The notes under the pieces: model-generated
Told to the model about the DNA's origin: nothing
Seen by the model: only the letters and a program-made list of their open reading frames with translations
The model's database searches: none
Translations under genes and position numbers: made by a program
Source of the DNA: Metarhizobium sp964253915
GTDB taxonomy: Bacteria; Pseudomonadota; Alphaproteobacteria; Rhizobiales; Rhizobiaceae
DNA length: 64,000 nucleotides
Direction: 5' to 3'
Assembly (NCBI RefSeq): GCF_964253915.1
Contig: NZ_CAXUSG020000007.1
Location: 248,001-312,000, forward strand
Shown: piece by piece, positions 1 through 8,299 of the stretch
Position numbering within the stretch: the first letter of the stretch is position 1
Layout: each line of letters starts with the position of its first letter

Positions 1-107
1 GCCTCTTCCTGACCCCGGTCTTCTACGTGATCCTGCGCGGGCGGAGGAAGGCTAGGCCGAAGATCGAGGAGGCGACGGAGACGACATCCGCCACTGTTTC
101 CCCCTGA
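1..107 (+). CDS. RND efflux transporter, C-terminal end (partial)
   Basis: Only the last 34 codons are present; the gene enters from the left edge and stops with TGA at 105-107. The readable tail begins LFLTPVFYVILRGRR and ends in a short Glu/Thr-rich cytoplasmic tail. The pattern LFLTPVFYV(L/I)LR is the usual end of the last membrane helix of HAE1-type RND pumps (AcrB/MexB family), inner-membrane proton-driven drug exporters. The family call rests on this short tail alone, and substrate and subfamily cannot be judged. Confidence 0.7.
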   Translation, partial: LFLTPVFYVILRGRRKARPKIEEATETTSATVSP

Positions 108-114
108 AACCGAG

Positions 115-143
115 TGCCGGGGACGCGCCTATAATCCCCGGCA
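115..143 (+). terminator. Stem-loop after the RND gene
   Basis: A perfect 9-bp stem, TGCCGGGGA (115-123) with TCCCCGGCA (135-143), and an 11-base loop start 8 bases after the stop codon of the efflux gene. There is no clear T-run after it, so intrinsic termination is plausible but unproven. Confidence 0.5.
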
Positions 144-231
144 TATTCAACGACGCCAGACAGCGGCGGAAATCCAAGGCAGCTTCGTTGAAACGGTTGT
201 CCACATGAGCCGCTGACGATGACGAATGGCC

Positions 232-259
232 TTGAAAGTGCCGCAACTTTTGCCTATCT
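232..259 (+). promoter_or_regulatory. Putative ssrA promoter
   Basis: TTGAAA (232-237) and CTATCT (254-259) are separated by 16 bases, close to the alphaproteobacterial sigma-70 pattern TTGAC-N16/17-CTATAT. Transcription would begin near 266, just before the acceptor piece of tmRNA. The match is judged by eye. Confidence 0.45.
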
Positions 260-265
260 GTCAAA

Positions 266-600
266 GTGCTCCGCTTGCGGAGACTACGGTGCTAAACCTT
301 TTGTGCAATAGGCATACAGGACGGGGCTTCGATGCCCCCGCCTCCACCAGCAACCTCGATGATCGTTTCATCGGCAAATGGGGGCGACATGGGATCGACT
401 GGTGTTGAAAGACAAAAGCTGTGCTCGGCATGATACCGCCGTTATCGGGTCACAAGTGTAGTTGCAAACGACAACAACGCTAAGGGTTATGCTCTCGCTG
501 CCTAATGGCGGTGCGGGAAACCCGACCTAAGTCCTTGCGGTTAGCACCGTAAGGCGGGGTCCGAAGGCACCTGGCAACAGAAGCCTTCACCTTCTCCATT
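266..600 (+). ncRNA. ssrA: tmRNA, circularly permuted two-piece form
   Basis: Rescues stalled ribosomes and adds a degradation tag. The gene is permuted as in other alphaproteobacteria. The acceptor piece comes first, with a T-arm (about 319-340) and an encoded CCA at 347-349. A short spacer follows, then the coding piece starting at 380. The acceptor stem GGGGGCG (380-386) pairs with CGCCTCC (339-345) with the usual G-U at the third pair. The tag frame at 464-505 reads ANDNNAKGYALAA then TAA, with the resume codon GCA at 464. A further 11-bp helix joins the two pieces: TACGGTGCTAA (285-295) with TTAGCACCGTA (541-551). A last hairpin, GAAGGC/GCCTTC (563-588), lies near the 3' end. Mature ends are estimates. 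sspB follows immediately. Confidence 0.93.
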
Positions 601-712
601 CGCTGCAAATTAGATATGATGAACTGACTCGGCCCTTGAGGGGTTTCCCACGGCGCGGCAACATGGCATATAGCCTTGATTTGCGATGGTAAGTACAGAA
701 AGACAGGACAAG

Positions 713-1219
713 ATGGGGCAGGACCACATCCGTTACGACATTCTCGCGCAGGACGCGCTCCGCGGCGTGATTCGCAAGGTTTTGACTGAAGTCGCTGCCA
801 CCGGCCGCCTGCCGGGCGACCATCATTTCTTCATCACCTTTCTGACCGGTGCGCCGGGCGTGCGCATCTCGCAGCACCTCAAGTCGAAATATGCCGAGCA
901 GATGACCATCGTCGTCCAGCACCAGTTCTGGGAACTGAAGGTGTCCGACGTCGGTTTCGAGATCGGCCTCTCCTTCTCCGACACGCCGGAAAAGCTGGTG
1001 ATCCCGTTCAATGCCATCCGCGGCTTCTATGATCCGTCGGTGAATTTCGAGTTGGAATTCGACGTGCCGCTGGCCGAAGAAGAAGATCTCGGCGGTGCCG
1101 AAATCACCGCCTATCCCGTCGCCAGCGAAAAGCCGGAAACAGAAGCCAAGCCCACCGGCGGCGACGACAAGAAACCGGCCTCGGTGGTTTCGCTCGATTC
1201 CTTCCGCAAGAAGCAATAA
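713..1219 (+). CDS. sspB: SspB family ClpXP adaptor protein
   Basis: Cytosolic adaptor that binds ssrA-tagged proteins and delivers them to the ClpXP protease. The 168-residue product starts MGQDHIRYD and carries the alpha-type SspB fold over about residues 1-130, including the stretch HFFITFLTGAPGV. A flexible acidic linker follows, then the tail VVSLDSFRKKQ, which resembles the short ClpX-binding motif at the end of SspB proteins. I chose the ATG at 713 because a purine-rich AGGACA lies just upstream; an in-frame ATG at 686 would add nine residues. The gene lies about 110 bases after the tmRNA gene whose tag it should recognise. Confidence 0.92.
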   Translation: MGQDHIRYDILAQDALRGVIRKVLTEVAATGRLPGDHHFFITFLTGAPGVRISQHLKSKYAEQMTIVVQHQFWELKVSDVGFEIGLSFSDTPEKLVIPFNAIRGFYDPSVNFELEFDVPLAEEEDLGGAEITAYPVASEKPETEAKPTGGDDKKPASVVSLDSFRKKQ

Positions 1220-1229
1220 ACATTCAATT

Positions 1230-1259
1230 CCGGGCGCCCAAAGCGCCCGGTGCCGTTTT
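1230..1259 (+). terminator. Intrinsic terminator after sspB
   Basis: An 8-bp stem, CCGGGCGC (1230-1237) with GCGCCCGG (1243-1250), loop CCAAA, then TGCCGTTTT. It lies 11 bases after the sspB stop and just ahead of the ribosome-binding site of the next gene, so read-through may be partial. Confidence 0.65.
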
Positions 1260-1269
1260 GGAGACGTCT

Positions 1270-1464
1270 ATGAGCGGAGATCTCGTCAATCTGCGCCAGT
1301 TCCGCAAGCAGAAGGACCGCCGCGACCGCGAGGCGCAGGCGGAGCAAAACCGCATCTCCTTCGGCCGCACCAAGGCAGAAAAAACGCTGACCCAAGCCTT
1401 GAACGACAAGGCGGAAAAGACCCTCGACCAGGGTCGCCTGGAGCACAAGCCGGACACGGAATAG
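1270..1464 (+). CDS. DUF4169 family protein
   Basis: A 64-residue, highly charged, mostly helical protein beginning MSGDLVNLRQFRKQKDR. The NLRQFRKQK start followed by a basic/acidic helix matches the small DUF4169 proteins common after sspB in Rhizobiales; function is unknown. The ATG at 1270 is preferred over 1258 because GGAG sits about seven bases upstream. Its TAG stop (1462-1464) overlaps the first bases of the palindromic repeat that follows, so the repeat end supplies the stop codon. Confidence 0.8.
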   Translation: MSGDLVNLRQFRKQKDRRDREAQAEQNRISFGRTKAEKTLTQALNDKAEKTLDQGRLEHKPDTE

Positions 1465-1679
1465 AGCAATTCCAGTGGTTCTTCCCGGATACCCGGGTTC
1501 GGATCAGCACACGATTTCAATGCCTTGAACATCGAACCGGAATCAGGTTCGCAACGGCTTGAATCAGTTTGTCAGGCCAGCGCATTTCCGCTTTTCTGCG
1601 AATCGCGAAAATGCTCTTCCTTTTGTTTTTGCGCAATTCCGGACGCAAAACCGCTACGCACTTTTGCTGGAATTGCTCT
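1463..1679. repeat. Palindromic intergenic repeat, copy A (217 bp)
   Basis: The element is bounded by a perfect 13-bp inverted repeat, AGAGCAATTCCAG (1463-1475) and CTGGAATTGCTCT (1667-1679). The right half (about 1582-1679) closely matches copies at 23431, 30603 and 42969. The left part (about 1476-1580) is not seen elsewhere in the window. This looks like a non-coding RIME/REP-like repeat typical of Rhizobiaceae intergenic DNA. No open frame or transposase is present. Confidence 0.85.
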
Positions 1680-1682
1680 AGG

Positions 1683-1898
1683 ATGATCAGAAAACACTCC
1701 GCCACGCTGCACGGCCACCGCACCAGCTTCTCGCTCGAGGACGCATTCTGGGATGAGTTGAACGCCATCGCCGCTCAGAAAAACATGCCGCTGGCAGCCC
1801 TGCTCCGCGAAATCGACGACAGCCGCAGCCCGGACAGCAACCTCTCCTCCGCCCTGCGCGTCTTCGTTCTCGACTGGGTCAGGCAGGCGGCGCGATAG
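1683..1898 (+). CDS. Ribbon-helix-helix domain protein
   Basis: A 71-residue protein starting MIRKHSATLHGHRTSFSLE. The pattern HRTSFSLEDAFWDELNAIA, followed by a helix with LAALLREID, is that of the small ribbon-helix-helix (RHH_4) proteins of Rhizobiales, with a beta strand for DNA contact and two helices for dimerisation. Its target is unknown and there is no toxin partner next to it. The start codon lies three bases after the palindromic repeat with no clear ribosome-binding site, so initiation may be weak or at another codon. Confidence 0.75.
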   Translation: MIRKHSATLHGHRTSFSLEDAFWDELNAIAAQKNMPLAALLREIDDSRSPDSNLSSALRVFVLDWVRQAAR

Positions 1899-1948
1899 CG
1901 CGGTCTCGTTGCCTGCTGTTGCAGGGCTTTCGCCTATGGCGCGGCCTG

Positions 1949-4900
1949 TTACTGTTGCACGCCCGGCAAAATCTCGAAATTCAGCCCCTCCGGCGCAACG
2001 AGCTCGCCGCCGCGCGTAACCTTCTCTTCCGGGTTGACGGGCATGGACCGGCGCTGGACTTCCCGTTCTGCCTCTTCCCTGGCGGCTTTTTCCGCCGCCG
2101 CACGCGCCTCGGCAGCCGCTTTTTCCTGCGCGACCTTCTCCGCCGCTGCACGAACTTCGGCCTCGGCCCGTTCGCGCTCAGCCCTTTCGGCCGCCGCCTT
2201 GGCCTCGGCTTCAGCCTTGCGCTGCGTTTCTCTTTCGATTGCCAGCTTTCTCAGGCGAAGTTCCTCGCCGCTGCGAACGCGCTCCTCTTCGGCCGCCCGC
2301 TCGCGGGCTGCCTGCCGCTCGTCGGCGCGGAACTTGTAGAGCGCCACCTCGCGCCGCAGCCGCTGTTTTTCCAGGACATTGGATTGTAGCCGCTCGACCC
2401 GCCGCCGCTCGCGCTCGAAGGCCCGCATCGACAGGAAGTTGGTAACGTCGGTCACGTCCATGGCCTGTTCAGGAGCCGCCAGCGGCCCGGAAAACTGCAG
2501 TTGGACGCCAGGCTCGGTTCCGGTCGGCGCATCGACGGGCGGCGAGAAGGCGATGTTCAGCGCCGCATCCAGCGTGTGCGCGGCGACATCGATCGTCGCA
2601 TCGGCCGTCAGCCGGGCGAATTCGTTGGCGGCGGTGATGTTTTGCGCCCGCAACATCCCGGATGCCAGGTTGAACGGTACGCTGACGGCGCCCAGCGATG
2701 CCGTTTCTCCCGATATTAGATTCTTGACCACCGGCAGGATGCGGGCGGCACCAAGCTCACCCTGCATGTCGTCGGCAGCCGTCATCAATGGCCGCAGCAG
2801 TCCGAGGTTGAGACCTTGCACCGCCGCATCGGCAAGATTGAGTTCGCCCGATCCGCTGGCGCCATCGACGATCTGCGCCACGGACTGGCCGGTCGACTCG
2901 GCCGTCATCGTCAGGCCGAAACGGCCGGTCACGACGGGCGCTCCACCACGCATCCAGGCGATGGCGGCAGTATCTCCATCCTCGACGTCGAAACGGGTCT
3001 GCAGGAAACCGGCGCCTTCGGAATTGCCCAGCAAGACGCGGCCCGACAGCTTGCCGCCGCTCCAGGTTCCGTCGATGTCGTCCAGCACCAGCTGGTCGCC
3101 CTTGAAATTCAGGTTGCTGGTAAAATCGCGAACCGGCCCGAAGACCCCCGGCCAGAAATTGGTGGCCCGCAGTTTCAGATTGGCGTTGAGGCCGCCAACA
3201 AGTTTCGGCAGCGGCGCCGAGGAAAAATTGCCGGTCAGCGGATCGAACAACGGTCCATAGATCGCCTCCGCCATCCAGCCGAGATCGGCCGTCGTCACCT
3301 TGACATCGCCAGACGCCGTCAGCACGGCCTGCTGGCGGTCGAAGGTGATGCCGCCGGCAAGCACGTTTCCGCCGCCTTCGATCCTGGCGTTGGAGAAGGT
3401 CATCTGCGCCGGGTCGACCGCCAGGTCCGACGTCGCCTTGATCGGCAGGCCGGCGCCGAGCTGCGGCAGGCTGATGCCGTTCATGATGAGGTATGGCTCG
3501 ATGTCGCCGCTCTCCAGCGTCATCTTCATCTGGCCGGACAGGAATCGCTCCGAGGCGAGGTCAATGTTGCCGGAGGCGTTGAACGACGTCTGTTTCGTCG
3601 TATAGGCAACCGTCGCATCCGCCGTCGTGCCGCCGGAGCTGGCAATCTTCAGCGCCACCACGCCGTTGCTGTCGGCTTCCAGCGGTAGCGGGTCGAAGCC
3701 GGCCTGGCCGAAGAGGATCGACGTCACCGGGTTCTCGAGCGTCGCCTCCAGGCTGACGCCATCGGAAATGCTGAGCAGGTCCTGCAACTTGAAATCGAGG
3801 TTGACGCGGCTGCCGTTGGTGGTCCCCGCCAGCTTGACGGACAGCCCCTGCCCCTGCTCGCCGCCGATCGAAAGCGTCAGCTTCAGATCGGCATTGGCAA
3901 ACCACGCGGCATTGCGCACCAGCCGGTCGATAACGGGATGATGCGGCAGGTGTGCCTGCAGCATCGCCAGGAACGGGCCGGGATCGAAGGCCTGAAACGT
4001 CATGCGGCCTGTGCCGGAATAATCCGTCAGCGCTCCTTCGGCGCGCCCGATCGCGGTCAGCGCCGCACCCGAGAGGTTGCCGATCGTCAGCCGCTCCAGC
4101 GAAAGCGCGCCATCGTCGACGGTGAACACCGTATCGACATTTTCGGCCTCGACGCCGAAGGCAATGAATTTCGACGCCTTCATCTGCGCGGCGATGCGAT
4201 GCTCCAGGAAACCGCTATCGGCATCCTTGCCGGCGAAGATGCCGGCCAGCGCCCGCAACACGTCGAGATCGATGGCATTGCCGTTGAGATCCATCGACAG
4301 GCTCGGCCGTTCGCCTTCCACCGCCTGCCGCTCGATACGGCCGCGCATCACCTCCTGGCCGACGACGAATTCCAGCCGCTCGAAGCGCTGCAACTCGGGC
4401 GTCAGGCTGACGGAAGCGGAAAAACCAGCCGTCTTCAACTGCCGGATGACCGGATCGACGTTGCCGGACAGCCAGCTCGACAGGCCGGAGGGCTGGGTCG
4501 AGGCGACCAGCATGTCGCCGGTGAAGGACGGTTCGCCGCGCAGCACGAGATTGCCCTTAGCTTCCACCTGGGTACGCCCCGGGAAGATCGCCACGGCGTT
4601 GTCGATCGCCCAGCCGTCGCCGTCCGGTCGGACATCGAGGCGCACGTCGCGGATCGTGGTATCGCCGACGACGATGGCCGGCAGTTTCAGGTTGGCCCGG
4701 CCGGGCACCTGCGGCACGGGGATATCCGCCAGGATGCCGATCAGCGTATTCAGCCGCTCGTGCGCTGAAATGGCGGCATCCCGCCCAGTCTTGCCTTCGG
4801 TGCCGCGATTGCCGATCCGGTTGACGTCGATCTGCTGGCCGTCCGCCGTCAGCAGGAATTCCGGCTGCTTGCCGGTATCGAGCGTCGCTTCGCCGGTAAC

Positions 4901-5764
4901 GACATAGGGATCCTGCGTGTCGCCGATCTCCAGGCGGTACTCCGGAATCCGCATGCGTTCGTTGGTCAGCTCGAACTGTCCGGAAAGGCGGGGCGCCGGT
5001 GCGGCCTGCTTGTTGTCGGTCTTTTCCAGCGAAGCCGCGGTAAAGCTGCCCTGGTAGCTCGGCTTGCTATCGACGATCTTCAGTTCACCGTCGAGATCGA
5101 CGCTGAGCGCACGGCCGTTCGGCACGATGCGGGTCTTCAGCCGCATGGCATTCTTGTCTTCGTCGGGCTGCGTGCTCGTCAGCGAAAACGCGCCTTTTTC
5201 GCCGTCCAGTGCCGCACTGCCCTCCACGCGCCACGGCCCCGCCAGCGATTTCGCCGACATTTCAGCGTTCAGATCGGAAATGCGCCTGGTGCGGCCGGAC
5301 TGCTCGTCGATGAAATCGATCTGCCCGCCGGTGATGTGGACGTTTTCCAAGACGACGGAGCGCGCCGGAATATCGGCCTTGCTGCCGCGCATCCAGTCGA
5401 GCGTGCCGTCTTCCAGAAGGCGGATACGGGCAACCGGTTCTTCGATGCGCATGTCGAAAATCAACGCCTCGCCGCTCAGGAAGGGCGCAAGCTCCGCGTC
5501 CATGGAAAAACGCTCGACCTTGACCAGTGGCGTGCCGTCCTCTTCCTGCCCGACACGCACGTCGTGCAGAGTCACGGAGGGAAACGGCAGGATGCGGGCA
5601 TCGACGGCGCCGTGAACGACCACCTTCTTGCCGATGATACGGCTGGCCTGCTGCTCAAAATCCTTGCGGAAGTCGGTCCAGTCGACAAAGAGCGGTGCGA
5701 GAAGCGCTGCAAACAGCAGCACCACCAGCACGCCGCCGAGGAACACCAGAATCCGTCCTAGCAC
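1949..5764 (-). CDS. AsmA family protein with long C-terminal coiled coil
   Basis: A 1271-residue inner-membrane-anchored periplasmic protein. Residues about 5-27 form one hydrophobic segment, followed by FVDWTDFRKDFEQQASRIIGKKV, the usual AsmA N-terminus. The long middle is beta-strand-rich as in AsmA/TamB-like proteins, which are linked to lipid transport and outer-membrane homeostasis. An AsmA_2-type region lies around residues 880-1110. The last 150 residues are unusual: an Arg/Glu/Ala-rich coiled coil with many AAAEKAA-type repeats, similar in composition to TolA. Convergent with the RHH gene, with a gap of 50 bases. The exact cargo cannot be told from sequence. Confidence 0.88.
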   Translation of the reverse strand: MLGRILVFLGGVLVVLLFAALLAPLFVDWTDFRKDFEQQASRIIGKKVVVHGAVDARILPFPSVTLHDVRVGQEEDGTPLVKVERFSMDAELAPFLSGEALIFDMRIEEPVARIRLLEDGTLDWMRGSKADIPARSVVLENVHITGGQIDFIDEQSGRTRRISDLNAEMSAKSLAGPWRVEGSAALDGEKGAFSLTSTQPDEDKNAMRLKTRIVPNGRALSVDLDGELKIVDSKPSYQGSFTAASLEKTDNKQAAPAPRLSGQFELTNERMRIPEYRLEIGDTQDPYVVTGEATLDTGKQPEFLLTADGQQIDVNRIGNRGTEGKTGRDAAISAHERLNTLIGILADIPVPQVPGRANLKLPAIVVGDTTIRDVRLDVRPDGDGWAIDNAVAIFPGRTQVEAKGNLVLRGEPSFTGDMLVASTQPSGLSSWLSGNVDPVIRQLKTAGFSASVSLTPELQRFERLEFVVGQEVMRGRIERQAVEGERPSLSMDLNGNAIDLDVLRALAGIFAGKDADSGFLEHRIAAQMKASKFIAFGVEAENVDTVFTVDDGALSLERLTIGNLSGAALTAIGRAEGALTDYSGTGRMTFQAFDPGPFLAMLQAHLPHHPVIDRLVRNAAWFANADLKLTLSIGGEQGQGLSVKLAGTTNGSRVNLDFKLQDLLSISDGVSLEATLENPVTSILFGQAGFDPLPLEADSNGVVALKIASSGGTTADATVAYTTKQTSFNASGNIDLASERFLSGQMKMTLESGDIEPYLIMNGISLPQLGAGLPIKATSDLAVDPAQMTFSNARIEGGGNVLAGGITFDRQQAVLTASGDVKVTTADLGWMAEAIYGPLFDPLTGNFSSAPLPKLVGGLNANLKLRATNFWPGVFGPVRDFTSNLNFKGDQLVLDDIDGTWSGGKLSGRVLLGNSEGAGFLQTRFDVEDGDTAAIAWMRGGAPVVTGRFGLTMTAESTGQSVAQIVDGASGSGELNLADAAVQGLNLGLLRPLMTAADDMQGELGAARILPVVKNLISGETASLGAVSVPFNLASGMLRAQNITAANEFARLTADATIDVAAHTLDAALNIAFSPPVDAPTGTEPGVQLQFSGPLAAPEQAMDVTDVTNFLSMRAFERERRRVERLQSNVLEKQRLRREVALYKFRADERQAARERAAEEERVRSGEELRLRKLAIERETQRKAEAEAKAAAERAERERAEAEVRAAAEKVAQEKAAAEARAAAEKAAREEAEREVQRRSMPVNPEEKVTRGGELVAPEGLNFEILPGVQQ

Positions 5765-5940
5765 CGCATCGTCTCTCCGTTGCGCATGAAGGCCCCACTT
5801 CCGACGGAGGAGGCTCTGACAAGTTCATGCGCATATTCAAAATGTTAGGGCATCCTGCCAGATCTCTCTTACAGCCCTCGGCAGGAACACTAACCGCATT
5901 CCCGGCAGGAGCAAGCCGCCAACGCGAAAAATGCAGCTTT

Positions 5941-7353
5941 TCAGCCGAGATAGAAGATCTTTCCGGGGTTGAAGATGTTGTCCGGATCGAGCGAGCGCTT
6001 GATCTGGCGCATCAGGTCAACCGTGCCGCCAAGCTCCTGTTCCAGATAGGGTATCTTGCCCTGGCCGATGCCGTGTTCGCCGGTGCAGGTGCCATCCATG
6101 GCCAACGCGCGCGCATTGAGCCGCGCCACGAATTCCTCGGCCTTCCGGACGTCGGCGGGATCCTTGTCGTCGAGCACCAGGCTGACGTGGAAATTGCCGT
6201 CGCCGGCATGGCCGACGATCGGCGCGATCAGCCCGTGGGCGTCGATATCCTCTTCCGTCTCGGCGACACAATCGGCCAGCCGCGAGATCGGCACGCAGAC
6301 GTCCGTCGCAATCACCGCCGCACCCGGCTTCAGGTTCTTGGCGGCGAAATACACGTCGTGGCGGGCCTTCCAGAGCTTGGCACGAACCTGCGGATCGGCG
6401 GTCCACTGGAACTCGCCGCCGCCGCATTCGGCAACGATTTCACCGAACTGCTGCGATTGCAGTGCCACGCTTTCCTCGTTGCCGTGGAACTCGACGAACA
6501 GCGTCGGCTGTTCGGCCAATGTCAAACCGGAATAGGCGTTGCAGGCCTTGATCTGCAGGGTATTGACGAGTTCGATGCGAGCAACGGGAATGCCGAGCTG
6601 GATCGTCATGATGACAGCGTTGGAGGCATCGCGAAGCGATGGAAAGCCGCAGACGCCGCCGGCGATGACCGCCGGAATGCCCTGCAGCCGGAGCGTCACG
6701 GAGGTCAGCACGCCAAGCGTGCCCTCAGCGCCGACGAAGAGCCGCGTCATGTCGTAACCGGCCGACGATTTGCGGGCGCGCCGGGCGGTGCGAACCTCCT
6801 CGCCATTGGCGACGACGGCGGTCACGGACAGCACGTTGTCCTTCATCGTGCCATAGCGCACCGCATTGGTGCCGGAGGCGCGCGTCGATGTCATACCGCC
6901 GATCGAGGCATTGGCGCCGGGATCGATGGGGAAGAACAAGCCGGTGTCGCGCAGGTAGACGTTCAGCTGCTCGCGGGTCACACCCGGCTCGACCGTGCAG
7001 TCCAGATCTTCCGGATTGACTTCGAGAATGCGGTTCATCCGGCTGAAATCGATCGATATTCCGCCTGAGGGCGCATTCACCTGGCCTTCGAGGGAAGAGC
7101 CGGTGCCGAAGGGAATGACCGGCACGCGGTGGTCGGCGCAGGCGCGCACCACCGTCTTCACGTCATCGGCGTTTTCGGCAAAGACGACGCCATCCGGCAG
7201 CTGCGCCGGAATATAGGTCGTCGTATGCGCATGCTGGTATCGCAGCGTCTCGCCCGTCTGAAAACGCTCGCCGAACGCCTGCTTCAGAATGCCCAGAACA
7301 CTGGCGATACCGGCTTCGTTCCGCTCGCCCGCGCGGAGATCCGACAATGCCAT
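5941..7353 (-). CDS. FAD-binding D-2-hydroxyacid dehydrogenase (D-lactate/glycolate type)
   Basis: A 470-residue soluble flavoenzyme of the PCMH-FAD family that oxidises a D-2-hydroxyacid, most likely D-lactate, to its 2-oxoacid. The FAD domain includes VIPFGTGSSLEGQ (about 70-82), the GGMTSTRASGTNAVRYG stretch and VGAEGTLGVLT. The C-terminal cap carries PIVGHAGDGNFH and ends with GTCTGEHGIGQGK, the metal and substrate-binding signature of DLD/GlcD/LDHD enzymes. Length fits cytochrome-type D-lactate dehydrogenase. Glycolate oxidase GlcD is less likely because no glcE or glcF neighbours are present. It stands alone between AsmA and an OmpA lipoprotein. Confidence 0.85.
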   Translation of the reverse strand: MALSDLRAGERNEAGIASVLGILKQAFGERFQTGETLRYQHAHTTTYIPAQLPDGVVFAENADDVKTVVRACADHRVPVIPFGTGSSLEGQVNAPSGGISIDFSRMNRILEVNPEDLDCTVEPGVTREQLNVYLRDTGLFFPIDPGANASIGGMTSTRASGTNAVRYGTMKDNVLSVTAVVANGEEVRTARRARKSSAGYDMTRLFVGAEGTLGVLTSVTLRLQGIPAVIAGGVCGFPSLRDASNAVIMTIQLGIPVARIELVNTLQIKACNAYSGLTLAEQPTLFVEFHGNEESVALQSQQFGEIVAECGGGEFQWTADPQVRAKLWKARHDVYFAAKNLKPGAAVIATDVCVPISRLADCVAETEEDIDAHGLIAPIVGHAGDGNFHVSLVLDDKDPADVRKAEEFVARLNARALAMDGTCTGEHGIGQGKIPYLEQELGGTVDLMRQIKRSLDPDNIFNPGKIFYLG

Positions 7354-7400
7354 GACTACTCTTCCCCACTCATCATCATGTTACGTCACTGCCGTTTCGA

Positions 7401-8066
7401 TCAGCCCGCCTTGATCGGCGCGATCATGATCTCTACGCGACGGTTCTGCGCCCTGCCCGCTTCGCTGCCGTTCGAGGCGACGGGCTGGCTCGGGCCGAAA
7501 CCCATGGCCGACATGCGGCGCTGGTCGATGCCCTGGCTTCCGAGATAGCTGGCGACGGAGATGGCGCGGCGCTGCGACAGATCCTCGTTATGCGCTAGGC
7601 TGCCGGTCGAATCCGTGTGACCGTTGACGTCAACGAGGGTCTGGTTGAACTTGCGCAGGACGATGGCAACGGAATTCAGCGTCTGGAAGAAGGCCGGGCT
7701 GATCGAATCCTGATCGGTCGCGAAAGTGATGTTCGACGGCATGTTGAGGATGATCCGGTCGCCGGCGCGGGTCACGGAAATGCCGGTGCCCTGCAGCTGC
7801 GCACGCAGCTCGGCTTCCTGATTGTCCATGTAATTGCCGATGGCGCCACCAGCCAGCGCGCCTATGCCGGCACCGAGCAGAGCCGCATTGCGACGCGAAA
7901 CCGCCGAGTGACCGACAGCCAAACCGCCAAGCGCACCCAGGCCGGCGCCGATCATCGCACCGCCCGCGGTGTTCGAAACCTTCTGCTCGCCGGTATAGGG
8001 ATCGGTGGTCGTGCAGCCGGAAAGATAGACGGCGGCAAGGCCGGCGATGGCAATTTTCTTCATCAT
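7401..8066 (-). CDS. OmpA family lipoprotein with glycine zipper
   Basis: A 221-residue envelope lipoprotein. The signal peptide ends in the lipobox YLSGC (Cys18). Residues about 34-80 are a glycine-zipper segment (GGAMIGAGLGALGG, then GAGIGALAGGAIG) able to insert in membranes. Residues about 100-215 form an OmpA_C peptidoglycan-binding domain with the NGHTDSTG and RRVEI motifs. This layout matches YiaD/YfiB-like outer-membrane lipoproteins tethered to the wall. It starts with two adjacent Met codons (8066 and 8063). Divergent from the deaminase gene. Confidence 0.9.
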   Translation of the reverse strand: MMKKIAIAGLAAVYLSGCTTTDPYTGEQKVSNTAGGAMIGAGLGALGGLAVGHSAVSRRNAALLGAGIGALAGGAIGNYMDNQEAELRAQLQGTGISVTRAGDRIILNMPSNITFATDQDSISPAFFQTLNSVAIVLRKFNQTLVDVNGHTDSTGSLAHNEDLSQRRAISVASYLGSQGIDQRRMSAMGFGPSQPVASNGSEAGRAQNRRVEIMIAPIKAG

Positions 8067-8299
8067 GGAATCAGGCTCCCTCTTCAGGCTTGAAACTTCG
8101 TCATATCACGAATCACGGCAATTTCATGGGTAGCGACCTCTCCGCTCGCAACCCTCGCCCGGTGTGATCGCAAAACCACATTTCTGGCCAGAACACTACC
8201 GCCGGCAGCTTCACCTTGACACCGGGCAATGCTCATGAAAACTTTTTAAGCATGAAATAATAATGCCTAATTTTAGGGCAAAAAAAGGGAACAAAAATC

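Noticed and set aside
1465..1682. Possible insertion sequence because of the 13-bp terminal inverted repeats
   Set aside because: Only 217 bp long, no transposase frame and no target duplication seen; the sequence belongs to a family of short palindromic repeats.
5695..7068. Plus-strand open frame of 457 codons opposite the FAD dehydrogenase
   Set aside because: The dehydrogenase on the minus strand has complete family motifs; the plus frame has none.
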